Of a stretch of DNA of 64,000 nucleotides, positions 47,963 through 57,131 are shown piece after piece (the first letter of the stretch is position 1; each line of letters begins with the position of its first letter). The position numbers and the translations under genes are program-made. Source of the stretch: Undibacterium umbellatum (lineage in GTDB: Bacteria; Pseudomonadota; Gammaproteobacteria; Burkholderiales; Burkholderiaceae_D); assembly GCF_014284125.1 (NCBI RefSeq), contig NZ_JACOFX010000001.1, positions 744,001-808,000 on the forward strand. Reading direction: 5' to 3'. Below the pieces are notes generated by a model. That model had not been told where the DNA came from, ran no database searches, and saw only the letters and a program-made list of their open reading frames with translations.

Positions 47963-48490
47963 TTACTTGTACAGAATATCAGAACGACGGTTTTCTGCCC
48001 AGGAAGCTTCATCACTACCTGTTGCCTTTGGTTTTTCCTTACCCAAAGAGACAGCTTCGATTTGTGCATCGGACACACCCAACAGTGTCAAAGATTTGCG
48101 TACTGCTTCAGCACGCTTTTGACCCAGTGCCAGATTGTATTCGCGGCCACCACGTTCATCGGTATTACCCTGGATCAGGATATTGCGGTTTTTGTTCGCA
48201 ACCAAATATTTGGCATGCGCTTCTACCACTGGCTTGAATTCATCTTTGACGGCGTAGCTGTCATAGTCGAAGTAGATGCTACGTTTTGCCAAGGCGCCTT
48301 GTGTCAATGGATCGACTACGGCAGTCACTTGCTTGACTGTGTTAGTGTCAGTCTGTGTAGTTGTACCCTTGTTAGTGGAATTATCTTCGATTTTCTTGTC
48401 TTCCAGAGGCACTTTGGAAGCACAGGCTGTCATCAAAACAACGCTGGAAATCAACATTGCGAGTGTTTTGGATTGGGATGTAAAACGCAT
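47963..48490 (-). CDS. pal: Peptidoglycan-associated lipoprotein Pal
   Basis: 175 residues. Lipobox LMTAC near residue 23, so lipid-anchored to the outer membrane. The C-terminal OmpA-like domain has IYFDYDSYAVKDEF and the peptidoglycan-binding NTDERGGREYNLALGQKRAE. It binds TolB and the cell wall, and helps outer membrane constriction at division. Confidence 0.96.
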   Translation of the reverse strand: MRFTSQSKTLAMLISSVVLMTACASKVPLEDKKIEDNSTNKGTTTQTDTNTVKQVTAVVDPLTQGALAKRSIYFDYDSYAVKDEFKPVVEAHAKYLVANKNRNILIQGNTDERGGREYNLALGQKRAEAVRKSLTLLGVSDAQIEAVSLGKEKPKATGSDEASWAENRRSDILYK

Positions 48491-48534
48491 TTTCTCTCCT
48501 GATTAAAATAGCTAAACAAATAGTCAAATACTGC

Positions 48535-49821
48535 TTATTTCATGAAGGGACCCCAGGTGGGCTCCCGAATATCTCCGGCCTGGACCGTCAATTTTTGCTT
48601 CACCTTGCCATCAATAGACACTACCGCGAGCGAGCCGCGGCGGCCTGACTCGGTTGCATACATAATGTAACGTCCATTTGGTGAAAAGCTCGGTGACTCG
48701 TCCTTGGTAGTGTCAGACAGCCTTAATTCCTGGCCGCTGGCTAAATCCAGTACATATAACTGGAATTTACCGTCGCGACGTGAAATATAAGCCAAAGTCT
48801 TACCGTCGGGGGATATTCTTGGAGTGATATTGTAGGTGCCGCCAAAAGTAACACGCTTGGCCTCGCCCCCACCTGCACTCATTTTATAGATTTGCGGGTT
48901 GCCACCGCGGTCGCTGAGGAAATAAATCGACTGGCCATCAGCAGCAAATTGTGGTTCAGTATCGATAGCAGAACTGGAAGTCAGTTTTTGCAGATTGCCG
49001 CCATTGGCATTCACCGTAAAAATCTGGGTCTGGCCATCGCGCGACAATGCCACGGCCAGCTTGCTGCCATCTGGCGACCATGCTGGTGCGGAATTATTAC
49101 CCTTGAAATTGGCGATTTCAGTTCTTTCACCTGTGACCAGGTTTTGCACCAGGATTACGGGCTTGCGCTTTTCAAAGGACACATAGGCGACCTTGGTACC
49201 ATCTGGTGACCACGCTGGCGAAATGATGGGCTCAGAAGAACGCAAGGCGATTTTGGTGCCTTCGCCATCGGCGTCTGCCACTTCCAGGCGATATTCAGAA
49301 CCAGCCTTGGTCACATAGGCGATACGAGTTGAAAATATGCCACGTACGCCAGTCAGTTTTTCATAGATATCATCCGCAATGCGGTGAGCCGTCAGGCGTA
49401 CATTGGCTGGTGGCGCGGTCACAGAAAAACCGGACAAAGTGCTGGATTTGACCGTATCAAGCAATTTGTAACGCACATCGAAGCGGCCATCGGCCAGGCT
49501 TTGCACACTACCTACTACCAGTGCATCTGCACCCTTGGCTTTCCAGTCGCCAAAATTGACAACGGCATTTTCGTTCAGGACAACATTGGCATCAATAATC
49601 TTGAAATAGCCACTGCGTGTCAAATCATCCTTGATGATGCTGGTCACTTGTTGAGGAGTAAGGGCCTCATCTGTGAATCCAGCAATAGCGATAGGTATCT
49701 GGTTGGAACCTACGCCAGATACTTCGACCCTGATCTGGGAGTAAGCAGGGGCAAGACCAGATAAATTAGCGACAGCAGCGATCACTGCCGTCACTGCAAT
49801 TTTTTTCAACATGGACATCAT
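48535..49821 (-). CDS. tolB: Tol-Pal system protein TolB
   Basis: 428 residues; signal peptide ending PAYSQ. The N-terminal domain (IRVEVSGVGSNQIPIAIAGF) is the TolA-binding part, and the C-terminal six-bladed propeller has repeats such as PAWSPDGTKVAYVS, PAWSPDGSKLAVALS and PRISPDGKTLAYIS. It starts seven bases after the tolA stop. Two further ATG codons lie within the first four codons; the exact start is uncertain by three residues. Confidence 0.96.
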   Translation of the reverse strand: MMSMLKKIAVTAVIAAVANLSGLAPAYSQIRVEVSGVGSNQIPIAIAGFTDEALTPQQVTSIIKDDLTRSGYFKIIDANVVLNENAVVNFGDWKAKGADALVVGSVQSLADGRFDVRYKLLDTVKSSTLSGFSVTAPPANVRLTAHRIADDIYEKLTGVRGIFSTRIAYVTKAGSEYRLEVADADGEGTKIALRSSEPIISPAWSPDGTKVAYVSFEKRKPVILVQNLVTGERTEIANFKGNNSAPAWSPDGSKLAVALSRDGQTQIFTVNANGGNLQKLTSSSAIDTEPQFAADGQSIYFLSDRGGNPQIYKMSAGGGEAKRVTFGGTYNITPRISPDGKTLAYISRRDGKFQLYVLDLASGQELRLSDTTKDESPSFSPNGRYIMYATESGRRGSLAVVSIDGKVKQKLTVQAGDIREPTWGPFMK

Positions 49822-49827
49822 CGGGTT

Positions 49828-50691
49828 TTATTCTTCCTTCATACGATAAACCAGCGTCAGGCTGGACGGGACTTGACCACTCTTGTCACGCGGGAAAGGA
49901 GCAGACTTTTCTATTCCTGCAGCCACCGCATCGTCAAAACTGGCAATCCCTGAGGATTTAACTTTGCGTATTCCACCACGGAGTGATCCATCTGGCAATA
50001 GGTTAATGCTGTATTCCACGGTAGGATTACCCGCAGTACTGTCAATTCCGCTGAAATTCGTGTTGGACCTGACCTTGGCGGCAATTTTTGCGATATAACT
50101 TGGATCACCGCGGGTGTTCCCGGTGGATTTTTCACTGGTCCCTGAGCCACCACTACCTGTATTCGCCGCCTGTTTGGTGACACGCGCGAGTTCATCTTTA
50201 AACAGCTTGTCCGTCTTTTCTTTTTCTTTGGCGGCCAATTTCTTTTTCTCTGCGGCTTCCTGGGCCAGCTTTTCTTCCTTGCGTTTTTGCTCGGCAAGTT
50301 TTTCTTGCTGTTCTTCCTTGCGTTTTTTCTCAGCCAATTCTCGCTGGAGCTCTTCTTCCTTTTTCTTTTCGAGCAATTTACGCTTTTTTTCCTGCGCCAG
50401 AGCTATTTCTGGGTCTTCCTGACGCACTTCTTCCTTGACCGGGACAGGCTCTTTTGGCTTTTCTTCCACAATAGGTTCGGGTACGGGGACAGGTTTCGGG
50501 GCAGCTTCACGGTTCGTTAAGTCCCAAATTTCTGCCACTGTTTCATTACTAGCCTTATTTTGCCAACTCACTCCCACCCACAAAAAACTTAACAAAACAG
50601 CATGAACAACAGCAGCCAGTGCGATGGCTCGCCAGTGTCCTGTCTGATGTTGATGAAAATCCGGATGTGCTTGATTGGAAACCTGATTCAT
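49828..50691 (-). CDS. tolA: Cell envelope integrity protein TolA
   Basis: About 287 residues from ATG 50691; the frame extends to 50796 without support. One N-terminal transmembrane helix (AIALAAVVHAVLLSFLWVGV), a Pro/Glu/Val segment, a Lys/Glu-rich alpha-helical middle (~100 residues, repeats like EELQRELAEKKRKEEQQ), then a globular C-domain (SYIAKIAAKVRSNTNF onward; SLRGGIRKVKSSG). It spans the periplasm from the inner membrane to TolB/Pal. tolQ and tolR do not precede it; a divergent exporter operon is there. Confidence 0.93.
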   Translation of the reverse strand: MNQVSNQAHPDFHQHQTGHWRAIALAAVVHAVLLSFLWVGVSWQNKASNETVAEIWDLTNREAAPKPVPVPEPIVEEKPKEPVPVKEEVRQEDPEIALAQEKKRKLLEKKKEEELQRELAEKKRKEEQQEKLAEQKRKEEKLAQEAAEKKKLAAKEKEKTDKLFKDELARVTKQAANTGSGGSGTSEKSTGNTRGDPSYIAKIAAKVRSNTNFSGIDSTAGNPTVEYSINLLPDGSLRGGIRKVKSSGIASFDDAVAAGIEKSAPFPRDKSGQVPSSLTLVYRMKEE

Positions 50692-50782
50692 AGTCCTTAA
50701 GACTTTATTTGCCCGACTTGGTTCCGGAAATGATGACCACGTCAGTGACAAAAAATGCGCATTAGCTGTTGTAACAGCTGAA

Positions 50783-50788
50783 ATTATA
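50783..50788 (-). promoter_or_regulatory. Candidate -10 element of tolA
   Basis: TATAAT on the minus strand, about 90 bases before the tolA ATG; no good -35 hexamer is seen at 16-18 bases. It supports tolA as the first gene of its transcript. Confidence 0.35.
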
Positions 50789-50905
50789 AACCGCATTCGG
50801 CTTTTTACCCCAGAGTTACTACCTATTGCCTATCTTAGCGCATAACAAAAAGCTAATCCGTGTAAAATTTACAGGCAATTTGCGCCCACTTTTGAAGAAG
50901 ACAAC

Positions 50906-52126
50906 ATGAATACACCTTCATCTACCCCTCCTTCCGCATTAAAGCAGTTGAAAATTGAACGTGGCAGCAGTGCGCCAGGCAAAAAAATACGCTGGGGCCG
51001 CTGGATTACTGGCTTCGTTATCCTTGCCGGAGCAATTGGCTTTGCCCTGAAACCCGGCAAAATCGAGGTGCAAGTCACTTCTGTCATCACAACCTACCCT
51101 TCCCAGCAATATGCGCAACTGACAGCCTCAGGCTATGTCGTCGCGCAAAGGCGTGCCGCAGTAGCCAGCAAGGCCACTGGCCGCCTGATACAACTGAATG
51201 TACGTGAAGGCAGCCAGGTAAAACAAGGGGATTTGCTGGCCAAACTTGATGCCAGCGACATCCTGGCCGCCAAAGCCCAGGCCCAGGCTGGCATACGGCA
51301 AGCTGAAGCCAGCGTTGCCCAGGCCAATGTAGAACTGCTGAATGCCGAATCCGAACTGAAACGCAGCCAGGGCCTGCGCACGCAAGGATTTTTATCTCCA
51401 CAAGCGCTGGACACAGCGACTAATCGCGTGAATATGGCAAAAGCCGTCATCAGGTCGGCGCAGGCAGCCGTTGGCGTTGCTCAAGCACAATTTAAAGTAC
51501 AGCAGGTAAGCCAGGACTTTACGGAAATCCGCGCGCCTTTTGATGGCGTGGTATTGGTCAAGAATGCCAATGTCGGCGACATCATCACCCCCTTTTCAAA
51601 TGCCGCGGGCAGCCAGGGTGCGGTAGTCACCATGGCAGACATGACGACGCTGGAGGTTGAAGCAGATGTATCAGAAAGCAATCTGGCCAAGGCCAAAATA
51701 GGTTCTCCAGTTGAAATCACGCTGGATGCCTTGCCCGACAGCCGCTTCAAAGGCAGCATCGTCGGCATCGTGCCTACCGTAGACAGGGCCAAGGCCACGG
51801 TCATGACCAAGATACGTTTTGAGAAACTGGACCCACGCATCCTGCCTGAAATGAGTGCCAAGGTGACTATCCTGTCACAAACAATCACAGATGCGGATCA
51901 AAAACCCTTGCTCGCTGTCAACCCCAAGGCCGTCGTCGACCATGAGGGTAAAAAGCAAGTTTACCGCCTCAAGGACGATACTGTGGAATTGATACCTGTC
52001 ACGCTGGGCCGCAAGATAGGTGATAACGTCGAAGTCAGCAGTGCATTGAAGTCAGGTGACAGACTGGTGTTGTCACCCTCTGAAAAAATAAAGCCTGGTG
52101 CGCAAGTAGTGGTGGCGACAAAATGA
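50906..52126 (+). CDS. Periplasmic adaptor (membrane fusion protein) of ABC exporter, MacA-like
   Basis: 406 residues, one transmembrane segment near residues 30-48 (GFVILAGAIGFAL), then the HlyD/MacA hairpin and lipoyl domains: GYVVAQRRAAVASKATGRL and DFTEIRAPFDGVVLVKNANVG are the two half-lipoyl motifs. Coiled-coil hairpin between them (AEASVAQANVELLNAESELK). It would join inner-membrane permeases to an outer membrane channel. Its stop overlaps the ABC ATPase start (ATGA). Confidence 0.92.
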   Translation: MNTPSSTPPSALKQLKIERGSSAPGKKIRWGRWITGFVILAGAIGFALKPGKIEVQVTSVITTYPSQQYAQLTASGYVVAQRRAAVASKATGRLIQLNVREGSQVKQGDLLAKLDASDILAAKAQAQAGIRQAEASVAQANVELLNAESELKRSQGLRTQGFLSPQALDTATNRVNMAKAVIRSAQAAVGVAQAQFKVQQVSQDFTEIRAPFDGVVLVKNANVGDIITPFSNAAGSQGAVVTMADMTTLEVEADVSESNLAKAKIGSPVEITLDALPDSRFKGSIVGIVPTVDRAKATVMTKIRFEKLDPRILPEMSAKVTILSQTITDADQKPLLAVNPKAVVDHEGKKQVYRLKDDTVELIPVTLGRKIGDNVEVSSALKSGDRLVLSPSEKIKPGAQVVVATK

Positions 52127-52851
52127 CCGCAAACAATGAAGAAGTGCTGATACGCATACAACAACTGGGCAAATCCTATGAACGCGGCGGGCAACATATA
52201 CCCGTGCTTGAAGGTGTCGACCTGGACGTGCATGCTGGTGAATTTGTTGCCTTGATGGGACCCAGTGGCTCAGGCAAAAGCACCTTGCTCAATTTGATTG
52301 CTGGCATAGACAAACCCACCAGTGGCAGTATAGAAATTGGCGGTATCGATATCGCCAGGCTCAGCGAGTCTGAACTGGCCGACTGGCGCGCTGCCAATGT
52401 CGGCTTTATTTTTCAGTTCTACAATCTCATGCCGGTGCTGACAGCGTTTGAAAATGTAGAGTTGCCGCTATTGCTGACGAGATTGTCGCGCAGCCAGCGC
52501 AAAGCCCATGTCGAAGCGGCACTGGGCATGGTGCGCCTGACAGACCGAATGGATCATTATCCGAATGAGTTGTCTGGTGGGCAGCAGCAGCGTGTTGCCA
52601 TTGCCAGGGCGCTAGTGACTGACCCTACCCTGATAGTCGCTGATGAACCTACCGGCGATCTCGACAGAGTGACTGCTGGTGAGGTGCTGGATTTGCTGGA
52701 AGAATTGCATAGCGAGTTGGGCAAAACCATCGTCATGGTGACCCATGACCCGAAAGCTGCAATGCGCGCCAAACGCCTGGTGCATCTGGAAAAAGGTGTA
52801 TTGGTGCCAGATGAAGTCATGGACGCTGCTGCGCACTTGACTGCACATTGA
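52123..52851 (+). CDS. ABC transporter ATP-binding protein, MacB/LolD type
   Basis: 242 residues. Walker A GPSGSGKST (about residues 46-54), signature LSGGQQQRVAIARAL, Walker B LIVADEPTGDLD with the switch region MVTHDP. NVGFIFQFYNLMPVLTAFENVELP is the type 4 (MacB) Q-loop variant. It powers the permeases encoded downstream. Confidence 0.94.
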   Translation: MTANNEEVLIRIQQLGKSYERGGQHIPVLEGVDLDVHAGEFVALMGPSGSGKSTLLNLIAGIDKPTSGSIEIGGIDIARLSESELADWRAANVGFIFQFYNLMPVLTAFENVELPLLLTRLSRSQRKAHVEAALGMVRLTDRMDHYPNELSGGQQQRVAIARALVTDPTLIVADEPTGDLDRVTAGEVLDLLEELHSELGKTIVMVTHDPKAAMRAKRLVHLEKGVLVPDEVMDAAAHLTAH

Positions 52852-52874
52852 AGATATAAAGAACACCCGCCATT

Positions 52875-54032
52875 ATGTTCATCTTTCGCCTTTTACTGAA
52901 AAATGCATTTCGCCACAAGCTGCGCACCTTGCTGACCATGGTTGGCCTGGTCGTGGCAATTTGCGCTTTTGGCTTGCTACGTACAATTATCGATGCCTGG
53001 TACGCAGGCGTAGAAGGTACCTCCAGCACCCGTCTCATCACCCGCAATGCGATATCACTCACCTTCCCTCTGCCATTAAATTATGCCGAAAGATTGAAAA
53101 CGGTGGATGGTGTAACAGGCATCAGTTGGTCGAACTGGTTCGGCGGCATCTATATCACCGAAAGAAACTTCTTCCCACAGTTTGCAGTGGAGCCCGCCAG
53201 CTATCTGGCGCTCTATCCTGAATATGTATTGAAAGACGAAGAGAAAAAAGCTTTCCTGCTTGACAGGCAGGGTGCTGTGGTTGGACGCAAGCTGGCCAAT
53301 CAATATGGCTGGAAAATAGGTGACCAGATACCGATACGTGGCACTATCTTCCCCGGCACCTGGAACTTTACCTTGCGTGGCATCTGGGACGGCATTGATG
53401 CCAAGACAGATGAATCACAACTGCTGTTTCACTGGCAATTTTTGGCGGAATCAGTGCGCAAGCGGGCTGCCAAAGGGGCAGACTATGTCGGTGTGTATGT
53501 GGTACGCATTAACGAACCCAACAATGCACCGATTATTTCAGAACGCATAGACGCCCAGTTTAAAAATTCACTGGCAGAGACACTGACGGAAACCGAGAAA
53601 GCATTTCAACTGGGTTTTGTCTCCATGAGCGAAGCCATCCTGGTTGCAGTCAACGCCGTCAGCATCGTGATTGTCGTCATCATTATGGCCGTGATGGCAA
53701 ACACTATGACCATGACGGCACGTGAGCGGTTGGCTGAGTACGCGACACTTAAAGCACTGGGATTTTCGCCCAGCTTTGTCGTCAAACTCTTGTTTGGTGA
53801 AAGCCTGGTGATCGCCCTGCTGGGAGGTGGGCTAGGCTTGCTATTGACTATCCCCATTGCCAATACCTTTGCCAAGGCCGTGGGCACACTGTTTCCCGTA
53901 TTCATGGTGTCTGATCTCACCATGCTGCTGCAATTGCTGGCAAGTGTGGTCGTAGGCGTCGTTGCAGCAGCCTGGCCTGCATGGAAGATGAGCCGGATAG
54001 ATATCGTCAACGGTCTGAGGCATGTCGCATGA
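52875..54032 (+). CDS. ABC transporter permease, FtsX/MacB type (first)
   Basis: 385 residues. One N-terminal membrane segment (LRTLLTMVGLVVAICAFGLL), a ~200-residue periplasmic MacB_PCD-like domain, and three C-terminal helices, the last four-helix FtsX topology: VSIVIVVIIMAVMANTMTM, ESLVIALLGGGLGLLLTIP, and LLASVVVGVVAAAWPAWKM. The ending RIDIVNGLRHVA is typical. It probably pairs with the second permease. Confidence 0.92.
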   Translation: MFIFRLLLKNAFRHKLRTLLTMVGLVVAICAFGLLRTIIDAWYAGVEGTSSTRLITRNAISLTFPLPLNYAERLKTVDGVTGISWSNWFGGIYITERNFFPQFAVEPASYLALYPEYVLKDEEKKAFLLDRQGAVVGRKLANQYGWKIGDQIPIRGTIFPGTWNFTLRGIWDGIDAKTDESQLLFHWQFLAESVRKRAAKGADYVGVYVVRINEPNNAPIISERIDAQFKNSLAETLTETEKAFQLGFVSMSEAILVAVNAVSIVIVVIIMAVMANTMTMTARERLAEYATLKALGFSPSFVVKLLFGESLVIALLGGGLGLLLTIPIANTFAKAVGTLFPVFMVSDLTMLLQLLASVVVGVVAAAWPAWKMSRIDIVNGLRHVA

Positions 54033-55198
54033 AAGCGATTCCATTCTCTTATATCGCCCGCAACCTGTGGGTCAGGCGCGTCACCACGCTGCTGACTGCG
54101 GGTGGCATGGCGCTGGTGGTATTTGTCTTTGCCACCGTGCTGATGATGAGTGAAGGCATACGCGCCACGCTGGTCGCAACAGGGCAGCCTGACAATGTAC
54201 TGGTCTTGCGTAAAGGCGCAGGCGCGGAAATTAATAGTGGTATTTCGCGCGAGCAGGCTGCCATCGTCGAAAGCCTGCCAGGCATTGCCACTAATGGCAA
54301 GGGTGAGCGGCTGGTCAGCAAGGAACCAGTGGTATTGAATAATCTGCCCAAACGCAGCAATGGCAAGCCCAGTAATGTCACCGTGCGCGGCACATCTGCG
54401 CTGGGACTGGAATTGCGGCCACAGGTCAAGCTGGTGCAGGGCCGCATGTTCCGGCCCGGCACCTCAGAAATCATCACTGGCAAATCCATCGCAAGCGGTT
54501 TCCGTGGCACTGATCTTGGCGAAACTTTGCACTTTGCCCAAAGAGACTGGGTGGTCGTCGGTGTATTCGATTCTGGCAAGACTGGCTTTGACAGCGAAAT
54601 CTGGGGCAATGCTGAGCAAATGATGGCAGCCTTTCGCCGCAATGCCTATTCGACCATGGTGTTTCGCCTGGCTGACAAGTCGGCTTTTGAAAAAACAAAA
54701 ACTGCCATTGACACTGACCAACGCCTGCAAATTGAAGCCAAACCGGAGATTCAATTCTATGCAGAGCAAAGTGAAGCGCTTGCCACCTTCATCCGCATCC
54801 TTGGCTTGAGCCTTTCCATCATCTTTTCCATCGGTGCCATTGTTGGGGCCATGATCACCATGTTCGCCGCCGTCGCCCAGCGCGTCGGGGAAATTGGTAC
54901 GTTGCGCGCCCTGGGTTTCAGGCGCAGCGCTGTATTGATTGCTTTTCTATTTGAGTCACTCTTGCTCTCTCTGGTGGGCGGCTGTATAGGCTTGTTTGCC
55001 GCTTCATGGATGCAAGCAGTCGATATCTCAACGACCAATTTTCAGACCTTTAGTGAGTTAGCCTTCCAATTTAAACTGACGCCCGAGATCGCGGTCCAGA
55101 CTATCGTGTTTTCTTTGTTTATGGGTTTTGTCGGTGGCTTCATTCCGTCATGGCAGGCAGCCCGAATGAAGATCGTTGATTGTTTGCGCGCCAGTTAA
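54029..55198 (+). CDS. ABC transporter permease, FtsX/MacB type (second)
   Basis: About 389 residues from ATG 54029, which overlaps the previous stop. Same topology as the first permease: N-terminal helix (VTTLLTAGGMALVVFVFATV), periplasmic domain, three C-terminal helices (SLSIIFSIGAIVGAMITMFA and so on), ending RMKIVDCLRAS. Having two different permeases suggests a heterodimeric exporter. Substrate unknown. Confidence 0.92.
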   Translation: MKAIPFSYIARNLWVRRVTTLLTAGGMALVVFVFATVLMMSEGIRATLVATGQPDNVLVLRKGAGAEINSGISREQAAIVESLPGIATNGKGERLVSKEPVVLNNLPKRSNGKPSNVTVRGTSALGLELRPQVKLVQGRMFRPGTSEIITGKSIASGFRGTDLGETLHFAQRDWVVVGVFDSGKTGFDSEIWGNAEQMMAAFRRNAYSTMVFRLADKSAFEKTKTAIDTDQRLQIEAKPEIQFYAEQSEALATFIRILGLSLSIIFSIGAIVGAMITMFAAVAQRVGEIGTLRALGFRRSAVLIAFLFESLLLSLVGGCIGLFAASWMQAVDISTTNFQTFSELAFQFKLTPEIAVQTIVFSLFMGFVGGFIPSWQAARMKIVDCLRAS

Positions 55199-55291
55199 TC
55201 CAGGCGCAAAAATAGCTACACCAAGTCGGGATTTTTTTGAAACTTTCATGGCTTTGTGCAGTCCATCATTCTTTAATCAGGATGAGTACAA

Positions 55292-55843
55292 ATGATGGAC
55301 AAACCCAACAAGCTCAGCATGCTGACTATTTCTCTGCACTGGATCATCGGCATCCTTATCATGGGTCTATGTGCAGCAGGTGTGTATATGACCAGGGCAG
55401 AAGCCTGGGACTTGTACCCCATTCATAAGTCCCTGGGCGTGCTGGTGCTTTCTGCTGCCCTACTGCGTGTACTATGGCGCATTAAAAATGGCTGGCCTGC
55501 ACCAGTAGCGGATTATTCCCGACTCGAACATTTAGCAGCAAAAGTCGTCAAATGGGTATTGATCATTGGCACAATAGCTTTACCCGTCAGTGGCATGTTG
55601 TTTTCTGGAGCCAGCGGCCACGGCTTTGGCATATTCAGCCTGGTACTGGTTCCTGCTCAGCATATGCCTGGCAACCCCGCAGAAGTGTTGGCTTATAGTG
55701 AATTCTGGGCAAGAGCTGGTGCCAGCATACACCAGGCGACAGCGTATATCCTGATTGCGGCCATCCTCCTGCATGTGGCGGGCGCAGGCAAACACCACTT
55801 TATCGACAAGGATGCGACTCTAAACCGCATGCTGAACAAGTAA
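55292..55843 (+). CDS. Cytochrome b561 family protein
   Basis: 183 residues, four transmembrane helices. The heme b ligands are seen in TISLHWIIGILI, PIHKSLGVLVL, GASIHQATAYIL and LLHVAGAGKHHF. It is a small diheme quinone-linked electron carrier of the bacterial CybB type. An alternative ATG lies one codon downstream. It is 93 bases after the permease gene. Confidence 0.9.
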   Translation: MMDKPNKLSMLTISLHWIIGILIMGLCAAGVYMTRAEAWDLYPIHKSLGVLVLSAALLRVLWRIKNGWPAPVADYSRLEHLAAKVVKWVLIIGTIALPVSGMLFSGASGHGFGIFSLVLVPAQHMPGNPAEVLAYSEFWARAGASIHQATAYILIAAILLHVAGAGKHHFIDKDATLNRMLNK

Positions 55844-55870
55844 ATCCTGCCATTTTAAAAGCGCCTATCT

Positions 55871-57112
55871 ATGATGCAAATAACCTGGATAAGCGGACTA
55901 TTGTTCGCTCTTGCCCTGCCCGCAGCAATCGCACAAACCAGATCACCCGAATGGGATACATGGCTAACAAAAAACACTTGCGCGATCACAGATAAAAATG
56001 CCAGCGATGACTACGCCGACCTTGCTGCTTTTGGTGCAGCCATCAAAGATAGCCGCATCATCCTGCTGGATGAGCAAAGCCATGGAGAAGAAAATGTCTT
56101 TGCATTGAAAGCCAGGCTAGTGAGATATCTGCATGAGAAACATGGTTACCAGGTGTTGGTGCTGGAAAGTGGTCTATATGATGTTGAGCACATCTGGCGA
56201 ACTACCGAGACAGCCAACACCATACGCTCACAAGCACCAGGCAATGTGTTTTACCTGTATGCAAACAGCCCTGCAATGCAAGGGCTATTCGAATATCTCC
56301 AAACTCAAAAACAGGGAAATGCTCCCCTGATACTATCGGGCATGGATAGTCAGCATACTGGCACCTATGCCAGACAATACCTGTTGAATGACCTGAAGAA
56401 TCAACTTAACAAGACAGGCAATACCAAGTTGGGCAACAATATTTTCTGGAGTAAATTTGCCGAACTCAGCCTGGCCTTGTTCAACATGGACCGCACAGCA
56501 CCCGATACCAAGACCCAGGAACAATATTTTCAATTCATGCAACAATTAAAAGCTGCTTTCCCTTCAAGTGAGCAGTATTTCTGGCAACGCATTGTTGCCA
56601 GTATCGAGGATCAGGCGAGGCGTTACTGGGGAAACAGACATGAACACCGCAGTGCGGTCATGGGCGAGAATTTGCTTTCCCTGCTGCAGCATCGCTATGC
56701 TAATCAAAAAATCATCGTCTGGGGGCATTTCGTGCACCTGAATCGTAGCGGGTTACCGCGCCATGGCAATCTTGGTCACCTGGTCAGCGATCGGTTTAAG
56801 GACAAGGCCTATGTTGTCCATTTCACAGGCAATAAGGGGAGCTACTACAATTTTTTCAATGATCAGAATACCCCAGTCCTGAGCTTCCCTGCCAAGACCA
56901 TAGAAAATCATCTAGAACGCCAGCCAGGCCCTTATAACTTTACTGACTGGCGCAAACTACCACCACATCTGAAACAGGATGTGAGTATGCAAGCTGCGCT
57001 CAGCTCTTACATTCCTCAAGGCTTGTTTGAATTACCTGAAGCTGGAGCACATTGGCATGAACGTGTAGATGGAACTTTTTACCTGAACAAGATCACAAGC
57101 ACAAAACCATGA
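55871..57112 (+). CDS. Erythromycin esterase (Ere)-like protein, exported
   Basis: 413 residues with signal peptide (ALPAAIAQ). The Ere fold motif DEQSHGEENVFALKARLVRY is present, with Glu68 and His71 at the positions of the EreB E43/H46 pair, LVLESG with Glu99, and WGHFVHLNR with His286 and His289. All expected active-site residues are thus present. EreA/B hydrolyse the lactone ring of macrolides, while most relatives have unknown substrates. It differs from the resistance proteins in being exported. It is 27 bases after cytochrome b561. Confidence 0.82.
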   Translation: MMQITWISGLLFALALPAAIAQTRSPEWDTWLTKNTCAITDKNASDDYADLAAFGAAIKDSRIILLDEQSHGEENVFALKARLVRYLHEKHGYQVLVLESGLYDVEHIWRTTETANTIRSQAPGNVFYLYANSPAMQGLFEYLQTQKQGNAPLILSGMDSQHTGTYARQYLLNDLKNQLNKTGNTKLGNNIFWSKFAELSLALFNMDRTAPDTKTQEQYFQFMQQLKAAFPSSEQYFWQRIVASIEDQARRYWGNRHEHRSAVMGENLLSLLQHRYANQKIIVWGHFVHLNRSGLPRHGNLGHLVSDRFKDKAYVVHFTGNKGSYYNFFNDQNTPVLSFPAKTIENHLERQPGPYNFTDWRKLPPHLKQDVSMQAALSSYIPQGLFELPEAGAHWHERVDGTFYLNKITSTKP

Positions 57113-57131
57113 ACTTGTTGAGCAATGCTGC

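Noticed and set aside
50692-50796. A 35-residue N-terminal extension of TolA, and a short frame there reading VTDVVIISGTKSGK
   Set aside because: TolA homologues begin close to the transmembrane helix, and the -10 box lies inside the extension. The short frame is bounded by a stop upstream and is only 18 codons long, so it is probably chance, not a tolR remnant.
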